In this document: positions 37,000-47,314 of the stretch, one piece after another
How the letters are laid out: every line of letters begins with the position of its first letter
Position numbering within the stretch: position 1 is the stretch's first letter
Origin: Agapetus fuscipes
Lineage: Eukaryota; Arthropoda; Insecta; Trichoptera; Glossosomatidae
Length of the DNA stretch: 64,000 nt
Direction of reading: 5' to 3'
Assembly (NCBI GenBank): GCA_951799405.1
Contig: OX637339.1
Location: 15,314,001 to 15,378,000 of the forward strand
The notes under the pieces: generated by a model
Told to the model about the DNA's origin: nothing
What the model saw: the letters and a program-made list of their open reading frames with translations, nothing else
Database searches by the model: none
Position numbers and translations under genes: made by a program

Positions 37000-37445
37000 G
37001 TCCGAACCTCATTGAAAGGGGAAAATTGCATTATAATTAATCTATTGTATTCCATTCAATAAGTAAGGTTTAAAATCTACACAGAGATAATACTTTTCCG
37101 TTAAAACGTATATTTTCCGGTGTCCAATATCCGGTCATTAGCAAAGTTTCCCATAATAAACTTCAGTAGAACAGTACCCAAGTATAAAACCTCGTTTTTC
37201 AACTCAAATTCAGCGTTTACCAAAACGTGTATAGTAACTGAAATATCGTCTCTAGGGAGAGTTGTAATTTATATATTTTTTTTTAGGAGGCTATGGTTTG
37301 GTTTCTATGTAAAGTTTGATACTTATTTACTGTTAGTATGGAGTATTTCACTGATATATACAAATCTATTGTATGGAATCAGTGGCGTAGGGTGGGGTGT
37401 TCAGAAGGGAACCCGGTTAAAAAAATGTTAAGGTTTATTATATTA
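37000..37445. other. No recognised gene
   Basis: Short chance frames only. CAGTGGCGTAGGGTGG near 37380 resembles a motif common in dispersed repeats but cannot be placed. Confidence 0.4.
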
Positions 37446-37450
37446 ATTAT

Positions 37451-37720
37451 TGTTTCAATTTATAATTTTTGGATTAAATTTTTCAAGCAAAATACTGTTT
37501 ATTTTCACTATAGACTTTATTTAAAAGATCAAAATCTTTAAAACAAAATTACGAACGTTTTCGACCTAGAAGGTCATCATCAGGTACCTGATGATGACCT
37601 TCTAGGTCGAAAACGTTCGTAATTTTGTTTTAAAGATTTTGATCTTTTAAATAAAGTCTATAGTGAAAATAAACAGTGTTTTGCTTGAAAAATTTCATCC
37701 AAAAATTATAAATTGAAACA
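37451..37720. repeat. 270-bp near-perfect palindrome carrying hammerhead-like motifs
   Basis: Two 135-base arms meet at CAGGTACCTG (centre 37585/37586) with no spacer. I count about two mismatches (near 37475-37500 against their partners). Each arm holds the same hammerhead-like core, so both strands carry it. It resembles two terminal repeats of one element joined head to head, or a fold-back copy. It could form a long hairpin or cruciform. Confidence 0.85.
37588..37620 (+). ncRNA. Hammerhead ribozyme-like motif in the palindrome
   Basis: CTGATGA (37588-37594), an extra T, helix II GACC/GGTC with TTCTA loop (37596-37608), GAA-A (37609-37612), AACGTT as a self-complementary helix III, C at the cleavage position (37618), then GTA, which pairs with TAC just before CTGATGA. 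The mirror copy lies on the minus strand at about 37551-37583. All core nucleotides are present. Helix I is only 3 bp because the left arm is palindromic. Confidence 0.55.
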
Positions 37721-37724
37721 AAAT

Positions 37725-38470
37725 GAATTTTCACAGTGTTAATACACAAACAATACAAAATATATTAATTATTGTTCATCAATCATGAAAGTGTTTAAAA
37801 TAAAACTTGAACCCGATTTGGTATTGGCTTTTTATGAGTATTTTTTGTGTGACTCAATTCCTCAAAATTCTCCTTATATTCCTTCCTTTTATCCCTGGGA
37901 TAACGTCATAGATAATCCGGTCGGCCCAGCACAGAATCACAAACAATCATCTCGCAAAGCATATTTTTTGAACACATAAAGTGTACACAATTCATGTAAA
38001 ATGCAATATATACAGTTTTCTGAAAAATTGGTCAAACCCTGTTTAACAAATAAACCAGGCAAGGGGAGCAGCTTTTCCATAAATTTTAAATGAAAATAAA
38101 ATGTTATCCGATTAACATCAAACTTCAAAGAAACTTCTACACTTTTATTCACACAATTCTGAAAAAAAAATGGCTGATTTGTTTATACGAATCAAGAGGG
38201 AAAATAAATAAATACATTATCTTCATTCATAAGATTTTATACGAACAATAAATAATATTAGTTTTCAATTATTATTATCTTTCTTTGAGAAATCAAAAAC
38301 TGTTTATTTTGGCCACATAATGAGAAATGAGAAGTATTCACTCCTGCATCTCATCATACATACACGGACGAATTTAGTGAAGACGAGCTATATGTTAAAG
38401 AATAACATCTTGGTTGAAGAACCTGAGGCAAAGATTTGGCAGAAGAAAAATATAACTCTTTCATGCATCA
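37725..38470. other. No recognised gene
   Basis: AT-rich; a short plus frame near 37785-37979 has no recognised domain. Confidence 0.45.
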
Positions 38471-38474
38471 TTTT

Positions 38475-38850
38475 AGGAATGAATGGGTAAAAAAAGAATG
38501 TAATTTGAAAGAGGATGTGAAAGTTAAGGTACAAAAGAATGTGATGAGATGGTTTGGACATGTGGAAAGAATGAATGATGATAGACTGACAAAGTATGTA
38601 TACAAAGAAAGTGTGAAAGGAAAAAGAGGGAAGGGACGACCGAGAAAAGTATGGAGTGATCAGATTGAGGAGATTGTGAAAGAATGGGATATACAAAGTG
38701 AGCGTAAAAGAAGAAAATGCATGAAAAAGGTGATGGATATGAATGAATTGAAGGAGGTATGTAAGGATAGGAAAAAATGGAGGCAACTCTGCAGAGGCTC
38801 TGGCCACCCCTAGCGGAATGGCGACAGAGTTACAGTTACAGTTACATGCC
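38475..38850 (+). pseudogene. RTE-B LINE C-terminal fragment with (TTACAG)n tail
   Basis: The frame to 38813 reads NEWVKKECNLKEDVK, then RWFGHVERM, GKGRPRKVWSDQI, KDRKKWRQLC and GSGHP before the stop. About 110 residues of the RTE-type C-terminal region remain, uninterrupted. The UTR is only about 15 bases and ends in AGTTACAGTTACAGTTACA. A 5'-truncated insertion. Confidence 0.85.
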
Positions 38851-39065
38851 GCAGTATTGACGATGCCAATCTCTATGATGGTCACCTATCTTCATTTAAC
38901 AGGTACCGAAGAAAGAAGAAGTTATTTTAAAAGGGAAGCCAAGTCAACGACGATACCATGTTGAAAGCACCGGTTCTCATCAGATTACCGAAGTTTAGCA
39001 ACATTGGGCGCGGATGCCACTTTGATGGGTGACCGCTAGGTACACTGCGTGTTATTGGCATTTCT

Positions 39066-39340
39066 TGGACCGGTCCGTAGTCCAGTGGCAACACTTCGGA
39101 CTCGTAAATGGAATGTTGTGGATTCGAATCCTGGCGGAGCACCAAAATATACCATTTATATTTCAAAATGTGCTCTTTGCTGGGTTGAAAAAATTGTAAA
39201 CCTTTACCAAAGATCGGTAACTGAAAGGTCCATCAAACCTTACAACAACTGGGTCTTGCTTTCTACAGCGACGACCAAGCTTGCAGAGGGCTCTTGAGGT
39301 GAGATACACACAAAAACAGCGCTCACCAAATAAATAGATT
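39066..39340 (+). mobile_element. SINE-2, complete, tail split by Jockey-group LINE end
   Basis: Head GGACCGGTCCGTAGTCCAGT, B-box GATTCGAATCC and end CTCACCAAATAAAT. The expected continuation CATCCTAATATT appears only at 39435 after the inserted LINE tail, so this SINE-2 predates that insertion. Confidence 0.85.
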
Positions 39341-39434
39341 TAAAAATTTAGCAAAAGAGTTCCTCCCAGCGCGTTGATAGCTGTAAGAGTGCACTGTAAT
39401 TAGGGTAACATGTTGTGCACACAAAAAAAAAAAA
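39341..39434 (+). mobile_element. Jockey-group LINE 3' end, about 80 bases plus poly(A)
   Basis: It matches 11195-11290 (GAGTTCCTCCCAGC, GAGTGCACTGTAAT, TGTTGTGCAC) and ends in about 13 A. A minimal 5'-truncated insertion into a SINE-2 tail. Confidence 0.8.
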
Positions 39435-39767
39435 TCATCCTAATATTGATTTATTAAATTATTAATCGAAATCGCGTTATATGGACTCTACGGCACTGTA
39501 TTGTATAGAACCGAGGAAACGAAAGTATAGAAACAAAACGTTGAATAACGAATGATACTAATTTGGGGACAAAAGAAAAAGTTCCTTAAATCTCTCAAAG
39601 TATTCCTCCACTAATGATCCCTAAAAGGATTGACCATTTGTTTATTTTATTTGTTCTGGAAAATAAGGCCTTTTTGTTTTTGTTTTTCTGTCGGTGATTT
39701 AAAACGCTTTTCTAGTCCGTTTAATGTACATACATATATATTTGAAGTCTATCAATAGTCTAGGTAG

Positions 39768-39845
39768 ACCAATATGTAGTCTAGTGGTTAACACTTCAGA
39801 CTAGAGCTTGAAAAGTAGTGGATTTGAAAGATTTTTGATTTAAAT
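39768..39845 (+). repeat. SINE-2 head scrap
   Basis: TATGTAGTCTAGTGGTTAAC and ACTTCAGACT are kept, and the B-box is lost. Confidence 0.5.
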
Positions 39846-39895
39846 TCTTCATTACATTATTTAGTTTCATATTTCTTTATTTCTGTTTTTTAACT

Positions 39896-40205
39896 TAAAG
39901 GTTGATATGAGACTGAAATTTCATACAGTAACAATTGGTTCACTTTGCCAAAGCCCTTGCTCTCGGCATGGAATGCGAGCATTCTACCAACTGAGCTATC
40001 CACCGGACTTTTTACAAACTTACTTTAAAAAATCGTTTACTTTGCCAATATTACCCCTGTTTCAGGGAAGGTCGATGAGGGTTACAGGTATTTTGTTCAA
40101 TAGAGACTTTGCATTTTATTCTTTTAGTACACATGCGGCATGAGGAAGCGCAAACTTGTCTGTTCGTGGCAATGCATTTAATACGAATATTGAATGTTTG
40201 GTTAA
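39896..40205 (+). repeat. A-tail repeat split by a SINE-1 head scrap
   Basis: 39896-39955 and 40022-40205 are repeat sequence. Between them 39956-40016 is a SINE-1 head on the minus strand with the GGACTTTTTACAAACTTAC linker seen in composites. Confidence 0.65.
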
Positions 40206-40705
40206 TTCCTTGACCATCAATATTGTATAATATGGTTCTCTTGGCCAATGTCACCTCTGTTTCAGGGAAGGCTGGCAAATGCTGCAGGATTAATGTTCAT
40301 TTGAGGTTTGAATTTTAATTTGTAAGTACACATGCGGCATGCGTAAGCACATACTTTTACTAACTGCTTGTGGTAATGCATTTAATATGAATATTAAATG
40401 CCAGGCATAAACAACTTGGTAACTAAGATTAAAGACTATACAATTGAGATTCTAGTCTAATCTAATCTAAGTTGCAAGGATATGTAAAATTAAGGATTTA
40501 CATTATATGCATTTTGACTAGCAGACACGTATAAGTTTGTGCTTAAACATACCACCTGTGGACTTACAATATAAAAACCCAAATCTCAAATAAACATGCA
40601 CCCTGAAACTCTTGCCGACCTTCCCTAAAAAAAAAAGGGATGACATTGACGAAGTGAACCATTTTCTACGGCATGGGTACATTTTCGAAAGCATACCAAC
40701 CAGTA
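40206..40705. repeat. Two A-tail repeats, tail to tail
   Basis: 40206-40450 is on plus, and 40455-40705 on minus. Their tails meet at CTAATCTAATCTAAG (40458-40472). Confidence 0.75.
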
Positions 40706-40779
40706 ATATGGTAACAACTATTTGCCTATATTGCAAAGTCGCCACTGTTAAAAGGTGATTTAATCGCTAGTCAAGCGAT

Positions 40780-41110
40780 TAAGAAGTGACATTCGTCCGT
40801 CGCAACTTGCCCCGGCGTGCGACGTCCCGTCAACCTTTGACGGACGTGAAGATGACGTCATTCCACCGTCCTCAAGCCGAACTCCCTCTCTCTCTCTCAA
40901 ACAAACTTTTACCCGTGACAAAAGTTACCAAGGCTTTGTTTGCAGTGCGAATTTGTAGACTTGAATACAAGTTTATTAGGCATGTACCGCGAGTATAAAA
41001 GATTGTGTGAATACTCAATCATCGCGTAAACAAAACTGCGAATGAAATCTTCAATATTGTTGTGTAAATAGTACTTAGGTATAAACAAAATAAATAGGGT
41101 AGGTGTATAT
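40780..41110 (+). other. Possible degraded LTR with TATA-like box
   Basis: CGCGAGTATAAAAGATTGTG near 40988 is promoter-like and is followed by AATAAATAGG. No matching end or second copy was found. Confidence 0.25.
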
Positions 41111-41177
41111 AGACTCTAGCTGTAGGATGAATTATTATTAAGTACCTAGAGTAAGGAGATATTATATAAGTAATAAT

Positions 41178-41445
41178 TGTATTGGAAGGTTATGGACGTC
41201 TCCAGACGAATTTAAGCCTAGAATGTTTGATTGCCATTGCTATATAAGGCAAATCCCCTGCAAGTGGACAGTCTCAAAGTAATCGTAGCCTTTACAGGCC
41301 AAGTCAGCGAAAGTGAACTATCAAAGTGTTATGAAAAATAAATTGTTAACCAAATAAATTAATTTAAAATAAATCTCCGGCCGTTTTTAATTAAGAAGAC
41401 CAATATTTTAAATTTTCAAAACATTAGAACCCTAAAAACACTACA
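41178..41445 (+). mobile_element. LTR-alpha copy 1 (solo-LTR-like)
   Basis: It begins TGTATTGGAAGGTTATGG and ends AGAACCCTAAAAACACTACA, with TATATAAGGC (TATA-like) and AATAAATT inside. The start matches 55712 and the end matches 42093 and 56145 (AAGAAGACCA then AACCCTAAAA). TG...CA ends fit an LTR. No coding sequence. Confidence 0.6.
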
Positions 41446-41451
41446 ATATAT

Positions 41452-41682
41452 AATCTAAGTTGAAAAATAAATTATTATCATTTTAAGATTCAATATAAAT
41501 CTATGTTCACAAGCAGGCTTGCGTGAGCTGTTGGCGCTTATTTTTGCACAAACAAAATAAATGTCCAAATCTCAAAAAAAACCCTACATCTCTTGCCAAA
41601 CTTCCCTATAATAGGGGTGCCATTGGTAAAACGAATCTATTGTTACAGTGTGGGTGGCATACGAAACCATAATTCAAGGGGA
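41452..41682 (-). repeat. A-tail repeat between two LTR-alpha copies
   Basis: The minus strand is a diverged copy, with CACAAGC-type, CTCTTGCC and TGGGTGGC landmarks. It lies between LTR-alpha copies 1 and 2. Confidence 0.55.
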
Positions 41683-41827
41683 AAAAAATCAATAACTGTA
41701 CTTAGTATTGTTATGTAAATATTAGAATAGGTATTAGCTATAACTATGCAATAAGAATCCTCATAAATATGTGTGGGTAGGAATCATTGAATAAAATACT
41801 TGAAGCATCGAAAAATAATGATTACTA

Positions 41828-42093
41828 CGCCTTTCTGGAACTGCCTAGCGAATATAGATCTAGATTGTACTGTTTTGAAGAGTATAAAAAGGGTGCAAGT
41901 GGTTTGCAGAGCCAGTATCCTACGAGCTTTACACGTACATTGAACCAACTTGATCAGTGAATAGAAACCAAGTGTAATGGAATAATCGAGACTGTCTTTG
42001 TGAAAATAAATTATTAAAAGTGTAAAATAAACAACTGTATAAGAAGACCAGTATTTTTAATTGAAAGACTTTTGGAACCCTAAAATCGTAACA
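41828..42093 (+). mobile_element. LTR-alpha copy 2
   Basis: AGTATAAAAAGGGTGCAAG and the shared end AAGAAGACCAGTATTTTTAA to CGTAACA. Start is decayed (TTCTGGAACT). Confidence 0.55.
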
Positions 42094-42094
42094 G

Positions 42095-42750
42095 TATAAA
42101 AACCAGACAAACAATTAAAGAAATAAATGGCAAATTGGTAGAAAACCAAACAATCAAAATGAATATTTTACATTTAAAAGCGTTATCCACATTGCAGCTT
42201 AACGCCTATTTTTTTTTGGGTCTGGCACACTTTTTTATTTCATCAATGAGAAAAAAAGTGTCATTTTCTGAATTCACTACAAGGGCATGCATACCAATCT
42301 ATAGTCAAGGAACCTCATTCCGACCAATAAATGAACGAAACGTATGTTTAATCAATAAAAATAAAAACAAACTTAAAACATTTTTTGGTATTTTAAAAGA
42401 GAGAGGAGATATTATCTTGATGTTACGGGAAGAAAAAACGTAATAAGGGAAAGAAAAAAAAGATAAATTCCTTTAAATTAGCATATAAAGAGCATTAGGT
42501 AAATATCATTAGAGCTATTTGCGATTTAAAATAAGAAGAAAAATGTCAGGAGTTTGTAAATGATGGCGAAAAAAAGGGCAGAAAAAAGAACGGCTGAATT
42601 TGATTTTCGAAAAAAAAAGAACACAACATAAAAAGAACGTCAGATAATTGCGTATTTGCTTTGGAGCTAACATATTCTGGAGTTTTAAAAATGACGCACA
42701 AAAAACATTTAAATTGTTATATATTTAAGGGTATTTCTGTCAACACAGTT
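42095..42750. other. No recognised gene
   Basis: A-rich DNA; the 102-codon plus frame at 42135-42443 has no recognised domain. Confidence 0.4.
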
Positions 42751-42756
42751 AACTGT

Positions 42757-43225
42757 CTAATCTAATCTAATCTAAGCTGCAAGGATATATGTAAATCATT
42801 TAAGATTTATATTAAATACATTCCCACAAGCAGACATGTATAATTTCGTGCTAACACATGCTGCATGTGGACCTACAATATAAAAACCCAATCTCAAATG
42901 AACATAAGCCCTGCAACTCTTGCCGTCCTTCCCTGAAACAGTGGTGACATTGGCAAAGTGAACCATTTTTTTACAGTATGGTTGGTCAGCCGCATACCAA
43001 CCTATAAGTCAAGGAACAACTGTGTTGTCAGAAATACCGTCAAGAGTTGCAAAGGTCGTCAAGAGTTGCAGGGCTTACGTTCATTTGATATTGGGTTTGT
43101 ATGTTGTAAGTAAACATGCGGCATGTGTTAGCACAAACTTATACGTGCCTTTTTATGGGACTGCATGAAGATGCACCTTAAATGTAGTAAAATATATTTG
43201 CAACTTGATTTTATGTAGATTAAAG
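42757..43225. repeat. Two A-tail repeats, head to head
   Basis: 42757-43017 (minus) has a CTAATCTAATCTAAGCTGC tail. 43044-43225 (plus) starts within the repeat. Their heads face each other. Confidence 0.75.
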
Positions 43226-43344
43226 TAGCGTAGAACCAAACTTCATCCTTCGTATAAAAAACATTTCTTTACTTAGTTTCTCATTTAAACAACATTCAAG
43301 TAAACTTTATTTAAGAGAATTTCCCTTTTTTTTGCATCTTTCCG

Positions 43345-44048
43345 AAATTGCGAATGAATGGAATATCCAGAGTCATAATAATAGAAGAGCCTGTATGAAA
43401 AGATTATGACTATGGAGGAAATGAAGGAAGTATGTAAGGACAGAAAGAATTAGCGGTTGTTTTGTAATGTTGGCGTCTAGGATTTATTAAATTGGAATTT
43501 GTTTTCTGTTTTAGTTTTGATGTCCAAAGATATTATTATTTATTGATTTCAAAAATGTAATTTATCGTGTAAGTTCTTTGACATATATGTTGGTATGCGA
43601 CTGACCACCCATGCTATAAAAATGGTTCAGTTTGCCAATGTCACCCCTGTCTCAGGGAAGGACGGCGAGAGTTGCAGGGTGTATGTCTATTTAAGATTTG
43701 GTTTTTATGTTGTAGGTTCACATGCGGCATGTGCAAGCGCGAATTTGTACGTGTCTGGTTGTGAAAATGCATGTAATGTGAGTCTCCAATGTAACTTAGT
43801 CGGTGTTATAGCCGCGGGGATCAAGACAGGTTATTTGGAACCGGATAACGCTGGTTCGAATCCCGCGACGATAACTTCGACCCTGGTTCAACAGATGCCG
43901 TTGCATGCACACAAGCTTCTGCTTTCGCATGAAGACAACTGGCCAGGTAAAATAGGTTGGTGGATTGCATTCCTTTTCACAAATCTATTTAAAAAAAAAA
44001 AAAAAAAAAAAAACATATCTTTGCAACTTAGGTTAGATTAGATTAGTT
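43345..44048 (+). mobile_element. RTE-A fragment with SINE-3 inserted in its 3' UTR
   Basis: Coding remnant 43345-43450 (GAATGGAATATCCAGAGTCA, GAGGAAATGAAGGAAGTATG) corresponds to the last 35 or so residues but is frameshifted. The UTR with A-tail repeat follows to 43797, and after the SINE-3 resumes at ACATATCTTTGCAACTTAGG with a TTAGATTAGATTAG end. Confidence 0.8.
43798..44018 (+). mobile_element. SINE-3, complete
   Basis: GTCGGTGTTATAGCCGCGG head, B-box GGTTCGAATCC, the body seen in the other two copies, and about 23 A at the end. Very close to the copy at 474-682, so SINE-3 was recently active. Compared with the unfilled site at 33162-33180 the insertion point is after CCAATGTAAC. Confidence 0.85.
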
Positions 44049-44454
44049 TCAAAATTGATTACTCACTTTGACAATAATGCAAGATGACCATCTAGAAAAC
44101 TGTTGAAGGCATTACCGCTCGAGGAGTTCTCTGATTGATGATCCCGAAAATTCCTCCGGAAGGTTCCATTTAATCTAAAAACAGTTGGAGCGTATTGTAT
44201 TGTTATATTTTTAAGTTTAGTTAAAGTAAAAAGAAAAAAAAACCATAGATAGATTTCAAAATCACAATAATTCCTAACAGGTTTATTCACAACACATTTG
44301 ATCCATACTTAATCGATGGATAGTCGTTTTTTGTATGTAAAATTCCAGCTAGGTGACGGTTGAATCATGAATTTGCTGGGTTTTTTTTCACAATTTTTTA
44401 TTTATTGTATTTTTAAAATATCACTTTCTAGGACCACACTCCGATATTTTCGTG

Positions 44455-44965
44455 GTTGGTATGAGGTTGACTAAAATGCACTTAAAATTTGGTTCATTTT
44501 TGCTCCCAACGCCTTCTCGTGTCAGGGAAAGGCGGCAGGAGCTGTAATCAAAGCTCACATGACTTTAATATGGTCATGTAAGGTTTGGGTTATTTTTTAA
44601 GTACCTGCAGTACTATTTTGGTATGCGGCTGACCACCCATGCTGTAAAAATGGTTCACTTTGCCAATGTCACCCCTGTTTCAGGGAAGGACGGCAAGAGT
44701 TGCAGGGTGTATTTCCATTTGAGAATTGGGTTTATGTGTTGTAGGTTCACATGTGGCATGTGCAAGCGCGAGCTTGTACGTGTCTGCTTGTGAGAATGCA
44801 TATAATGTGAATCCCCAATGTAATATATATTTGCAACTTAGATTGGATTAGATTAGATACTCATCCAGAATGTGTAAGCGCGGACTTACATGTGTCTGCG
44901 TGTGGGCATGCTTTAAATATGAGCTTTAAATGTCAATGTATCTTTGAAACTTAGATTACCTATTG
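44455..44965 (+). repeat. Three A-tail repeat pieces in a row (B, A, B end)
   Basis: 44455-44612 is subtype B. 44613-44862 is subtype A ending in GGATTAGATTAGATAC. 44866-44965 is a subtype-B 3' half. All share one orientation. Confidence 0.7.
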
Positions 44966-45012
44966 ATTGTAGATATTGTAAAAATTAAAAAATAAATATT
45001 CTATTGCATTTT

Positions 45013-46250
45013 TACTTTCTTGCTATAGCCGAAGGCTATAAAGAAAGTTATGATTTGGTGTGAAAAAAAAATTTCGAGGTTTTCACGGAAATGAGTTGTC
45101 CTGGTGCAGGACATACCAAAAAACACTATCTTTTAAAAACGTCCGTCTGTATGTATGTATGTATGTATGTATGTATGTATGTATGTATGTATGTGTGTGT
45201 GTCACTTTCCAAAGTATAAGACCTAGAGATACCAAATTTTGGCTACATCAACTTTTTTGGACATGTATTAAGTATGAATAACATGGCATTACACCAACTT
45301 GAAAATTCAAGATGGCTGCCATACAAAAAAAACATAAAATTGCACTTTTCTCATAAACGACTCCAAGAATTTTTCTTAAATTTTCAGAGTTGCCACTAAT
45401 TAATTTTTAACTTAATAAATTAGTTATGACAACACTCTTACTAATCTGTGTCTATGGGCTGCCATATGAAAAAAACAAACGATTGTGATTTTCTCGAAAG
45501 TTAAGGGGTCAACAAAAATATAATGTTCTACAATATTATGGACAACATAAATTTGCACAAATTTACAAAAAAAAATTTTTGAAAAAATAAATATAAAGCA
45601 CCGTTTACACGACCTGAAATTTTAAATCGAAAATATTACAAAAACCTATTAAAATGCAAGATATTTAAATTTGTTTTAGATTTGATAGAAAGAACAAGCT
45701 TATTAATTTAATTCGTAATCATTTTTTTTTTACTTTTTTGAGAATTCAAGATGGCTTCCGAAGAGCTGAAAATTTAAAATGCGATTTTCTCAAAAACGGC
45801 TCCGACGATTTTTCTTAAATTTTTTGTGAATCCATTTTTATAATAGTGCTATCTAATAATTATAATCATTTCTTCATCATAATCTCGGTTTAGGGAGTTG
45901 CCATATAAAAGAAAAAAATAATGGAAAAATTCTCGGCAGTTAGAGGGTTGATAAAAAAATAATGTAGCACAAATGTAAAACAATAATAATAACCTATATA
46001 TTGCCATCATTATTTTTTCCAAAAAGTGAATCAAAAGTATAGCCGCCATACAAAGTGAAAATTTTCCATACAAAATGTATTAGCAATTTTCTTGGTAGTC
46101 AAAGGGTTAAAAATAGATAAAAGGCTGCGATTCTTGAAATTTTATAAATACCAATAATAATCAGTCGTTACTTTTTCAAAATATAACTAAAAAGTGTACC
46201 CACCATACAAAGCCCTAGTTTGCATACAGAAGGGTTTAATGACCATCTAT
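45013..46250 (+). repeat. Unknown dispersed element: hairpin start, TATG repeat, repeated ~440-base units
   Basis: ACTTTCTT and TATAGCC pair with GGCTATA and AAGAAAGT (45013-45049) as a strong hairpin. (TATG)n follows at 45151-45193. The blocks 45300-45405 and 45740-45835 are similar (GAATTCAAGATGGCT, TTTTCTTAAATTTT), with weaker echoes near 45470/45896/46040 (GCCATA, then TTCTCG). No coding region found. Confidence 0.5.
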
Positions 46251-46251
46251 A

Positions 46252-46470
46252 ATAATCTAGAATATAAGTTGCAATGAAATATAAACATTCAAAACTAATA
46301 TGAAATGCATGCCCACAAACAGGTACGTGTAAGTTCGCGCTTACGAATGCTGAATTTGTACTTACAAATTAAAACCAAATCTCAAATGAACATAAAACCT
46401 GCAACTCTTGCCGACCTTCCTTGAAACAGGGGTGACATTGACAAAGTGAATTATTTTTTACACTTTGGGA
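46252..46470 (-). repeat. A-tail repeat, split by RTE-B (resumes 47176-47204)
   Basis: The repeat breaks at TTTGGGAGG and resumes as AGGTCAGCTTCATACCAACC after the RTE-B tail. The overlap GAGG/AGG may be the target duplication. Confidence 0.75.
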
Positions 46471-47175
46471 GGACTGAGAAATGCGAGAAAATTGAGATAA
46501 GACTGAATGAAAAAAGAGTGGAGGTCGTGAAAGAATTTGATTATCTGGGAAGCAAGTTTGAGTCGAATGCGAAATTGACGAAATAATTGGAAAAGCGCGC
46601 TAGTAGAGGAAGAAGTGTGATGGAAACGATTGGAAGAATTGCAAGAAATAGGAAACTTACGAAGAATAAGAGATCGGCGGTCCACAATGGCATATTGGTT
46701 GGTGGAAGTGAGGCTTAATGAATGTGAGCTGAGTAAAGTACGGTTGAAATGGCTTACCTGAGAGCAATGGCTGGAAAGACACTGAGTGATAGAGTACGTA
46801 ATGCTTGAGTGATGAACGAGTGTGGTATAAAAGAGAATATGAGAATGAAAGTACAAAAAAGTACAATGAGATGGTTCAGACATCTTGAAAGAAAGGATGA
46901 TGAACAACTAACGAAGAAAGTGTACAAAGGAAATGTCAGAGGAAAGCGCGGAAGGGGAAGGCTGAGGAAAGAATGGTTAGACCAAATAGGTGAGATTGCG
47001 AAAGAATGGATTCTGCAGAGTGAGAATAAGAGAAGAGTGTGTATGAAAAAGGTGATGAATATTGAGGAAATAAAAGTGGTTTGTTAGGGCAGAAAAAAGT
47101 GGAGGCGCATCTGCAGAGGTACCGGTCACCCCTAGTGGAACGGCGGCAGGATACAGTACAGTACAGTACAGAGGT
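46471..47175 (+). pseudogene. RTE-B LINE C-terminal fragment with (GTACA)n tail
   Basis: Translation gives EFDYLGSKFESNAKLTK with an in-frame stop soon after, then RIAR, RAMAGKT, RWFRHLER, GRGRLRKEWLDQI and a stop in place of CKD. About 200 residues are represented, with several stops. The tail is GGATACAGTACAGTACAGTA. Inserted into the A-tail repeat. Confidence 0.8.
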
Positions 47176-47213
47176 CAGCTTCATACCAACCTATAAGTCA
47201 AGGATCTTTCTTG

Positions 47214-47312
47214 TGTAATTGGCGCTTTTTCCAGAGAAGACCAACCTTGCAGAGGGCTCTTGAGTTGTGATTCACACAAAACGGCGCTCACCAAATAAAT
47301 CATCCAAATATT
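47214..47312 (+). repeat. SINE-2 3' half
   Basis: AATTGGCGCTTTTTCCAGAG, GCAGAGGGCTCTTGAG and CACCAAATAAATCATCC. Confidence 0.65.
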
Positions 47313-47314
47313 TT

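Noticed and set aside
42135..42443. 102-codon plus frame as a host gene
   Set aside because: No domain, A-rich composition, no splice or promoter support, and overlaps decayed repeat edges.
43595..43797. Conserved-looking peptide starting MRLTTHAVK... that recurs in several A-tail repeats (for example 35022-35219, 57107-57391, 63457-63669)
   Set aside because: Frames differ between copies and are broken by indels. The apparent conservation is just shared repeat DNA of a LINE 3' UTR.
45151..45193. (TATG)n as a CRISPR-like or regulatory repeat
   Set aside because: Simple microsatellite with no spacers.
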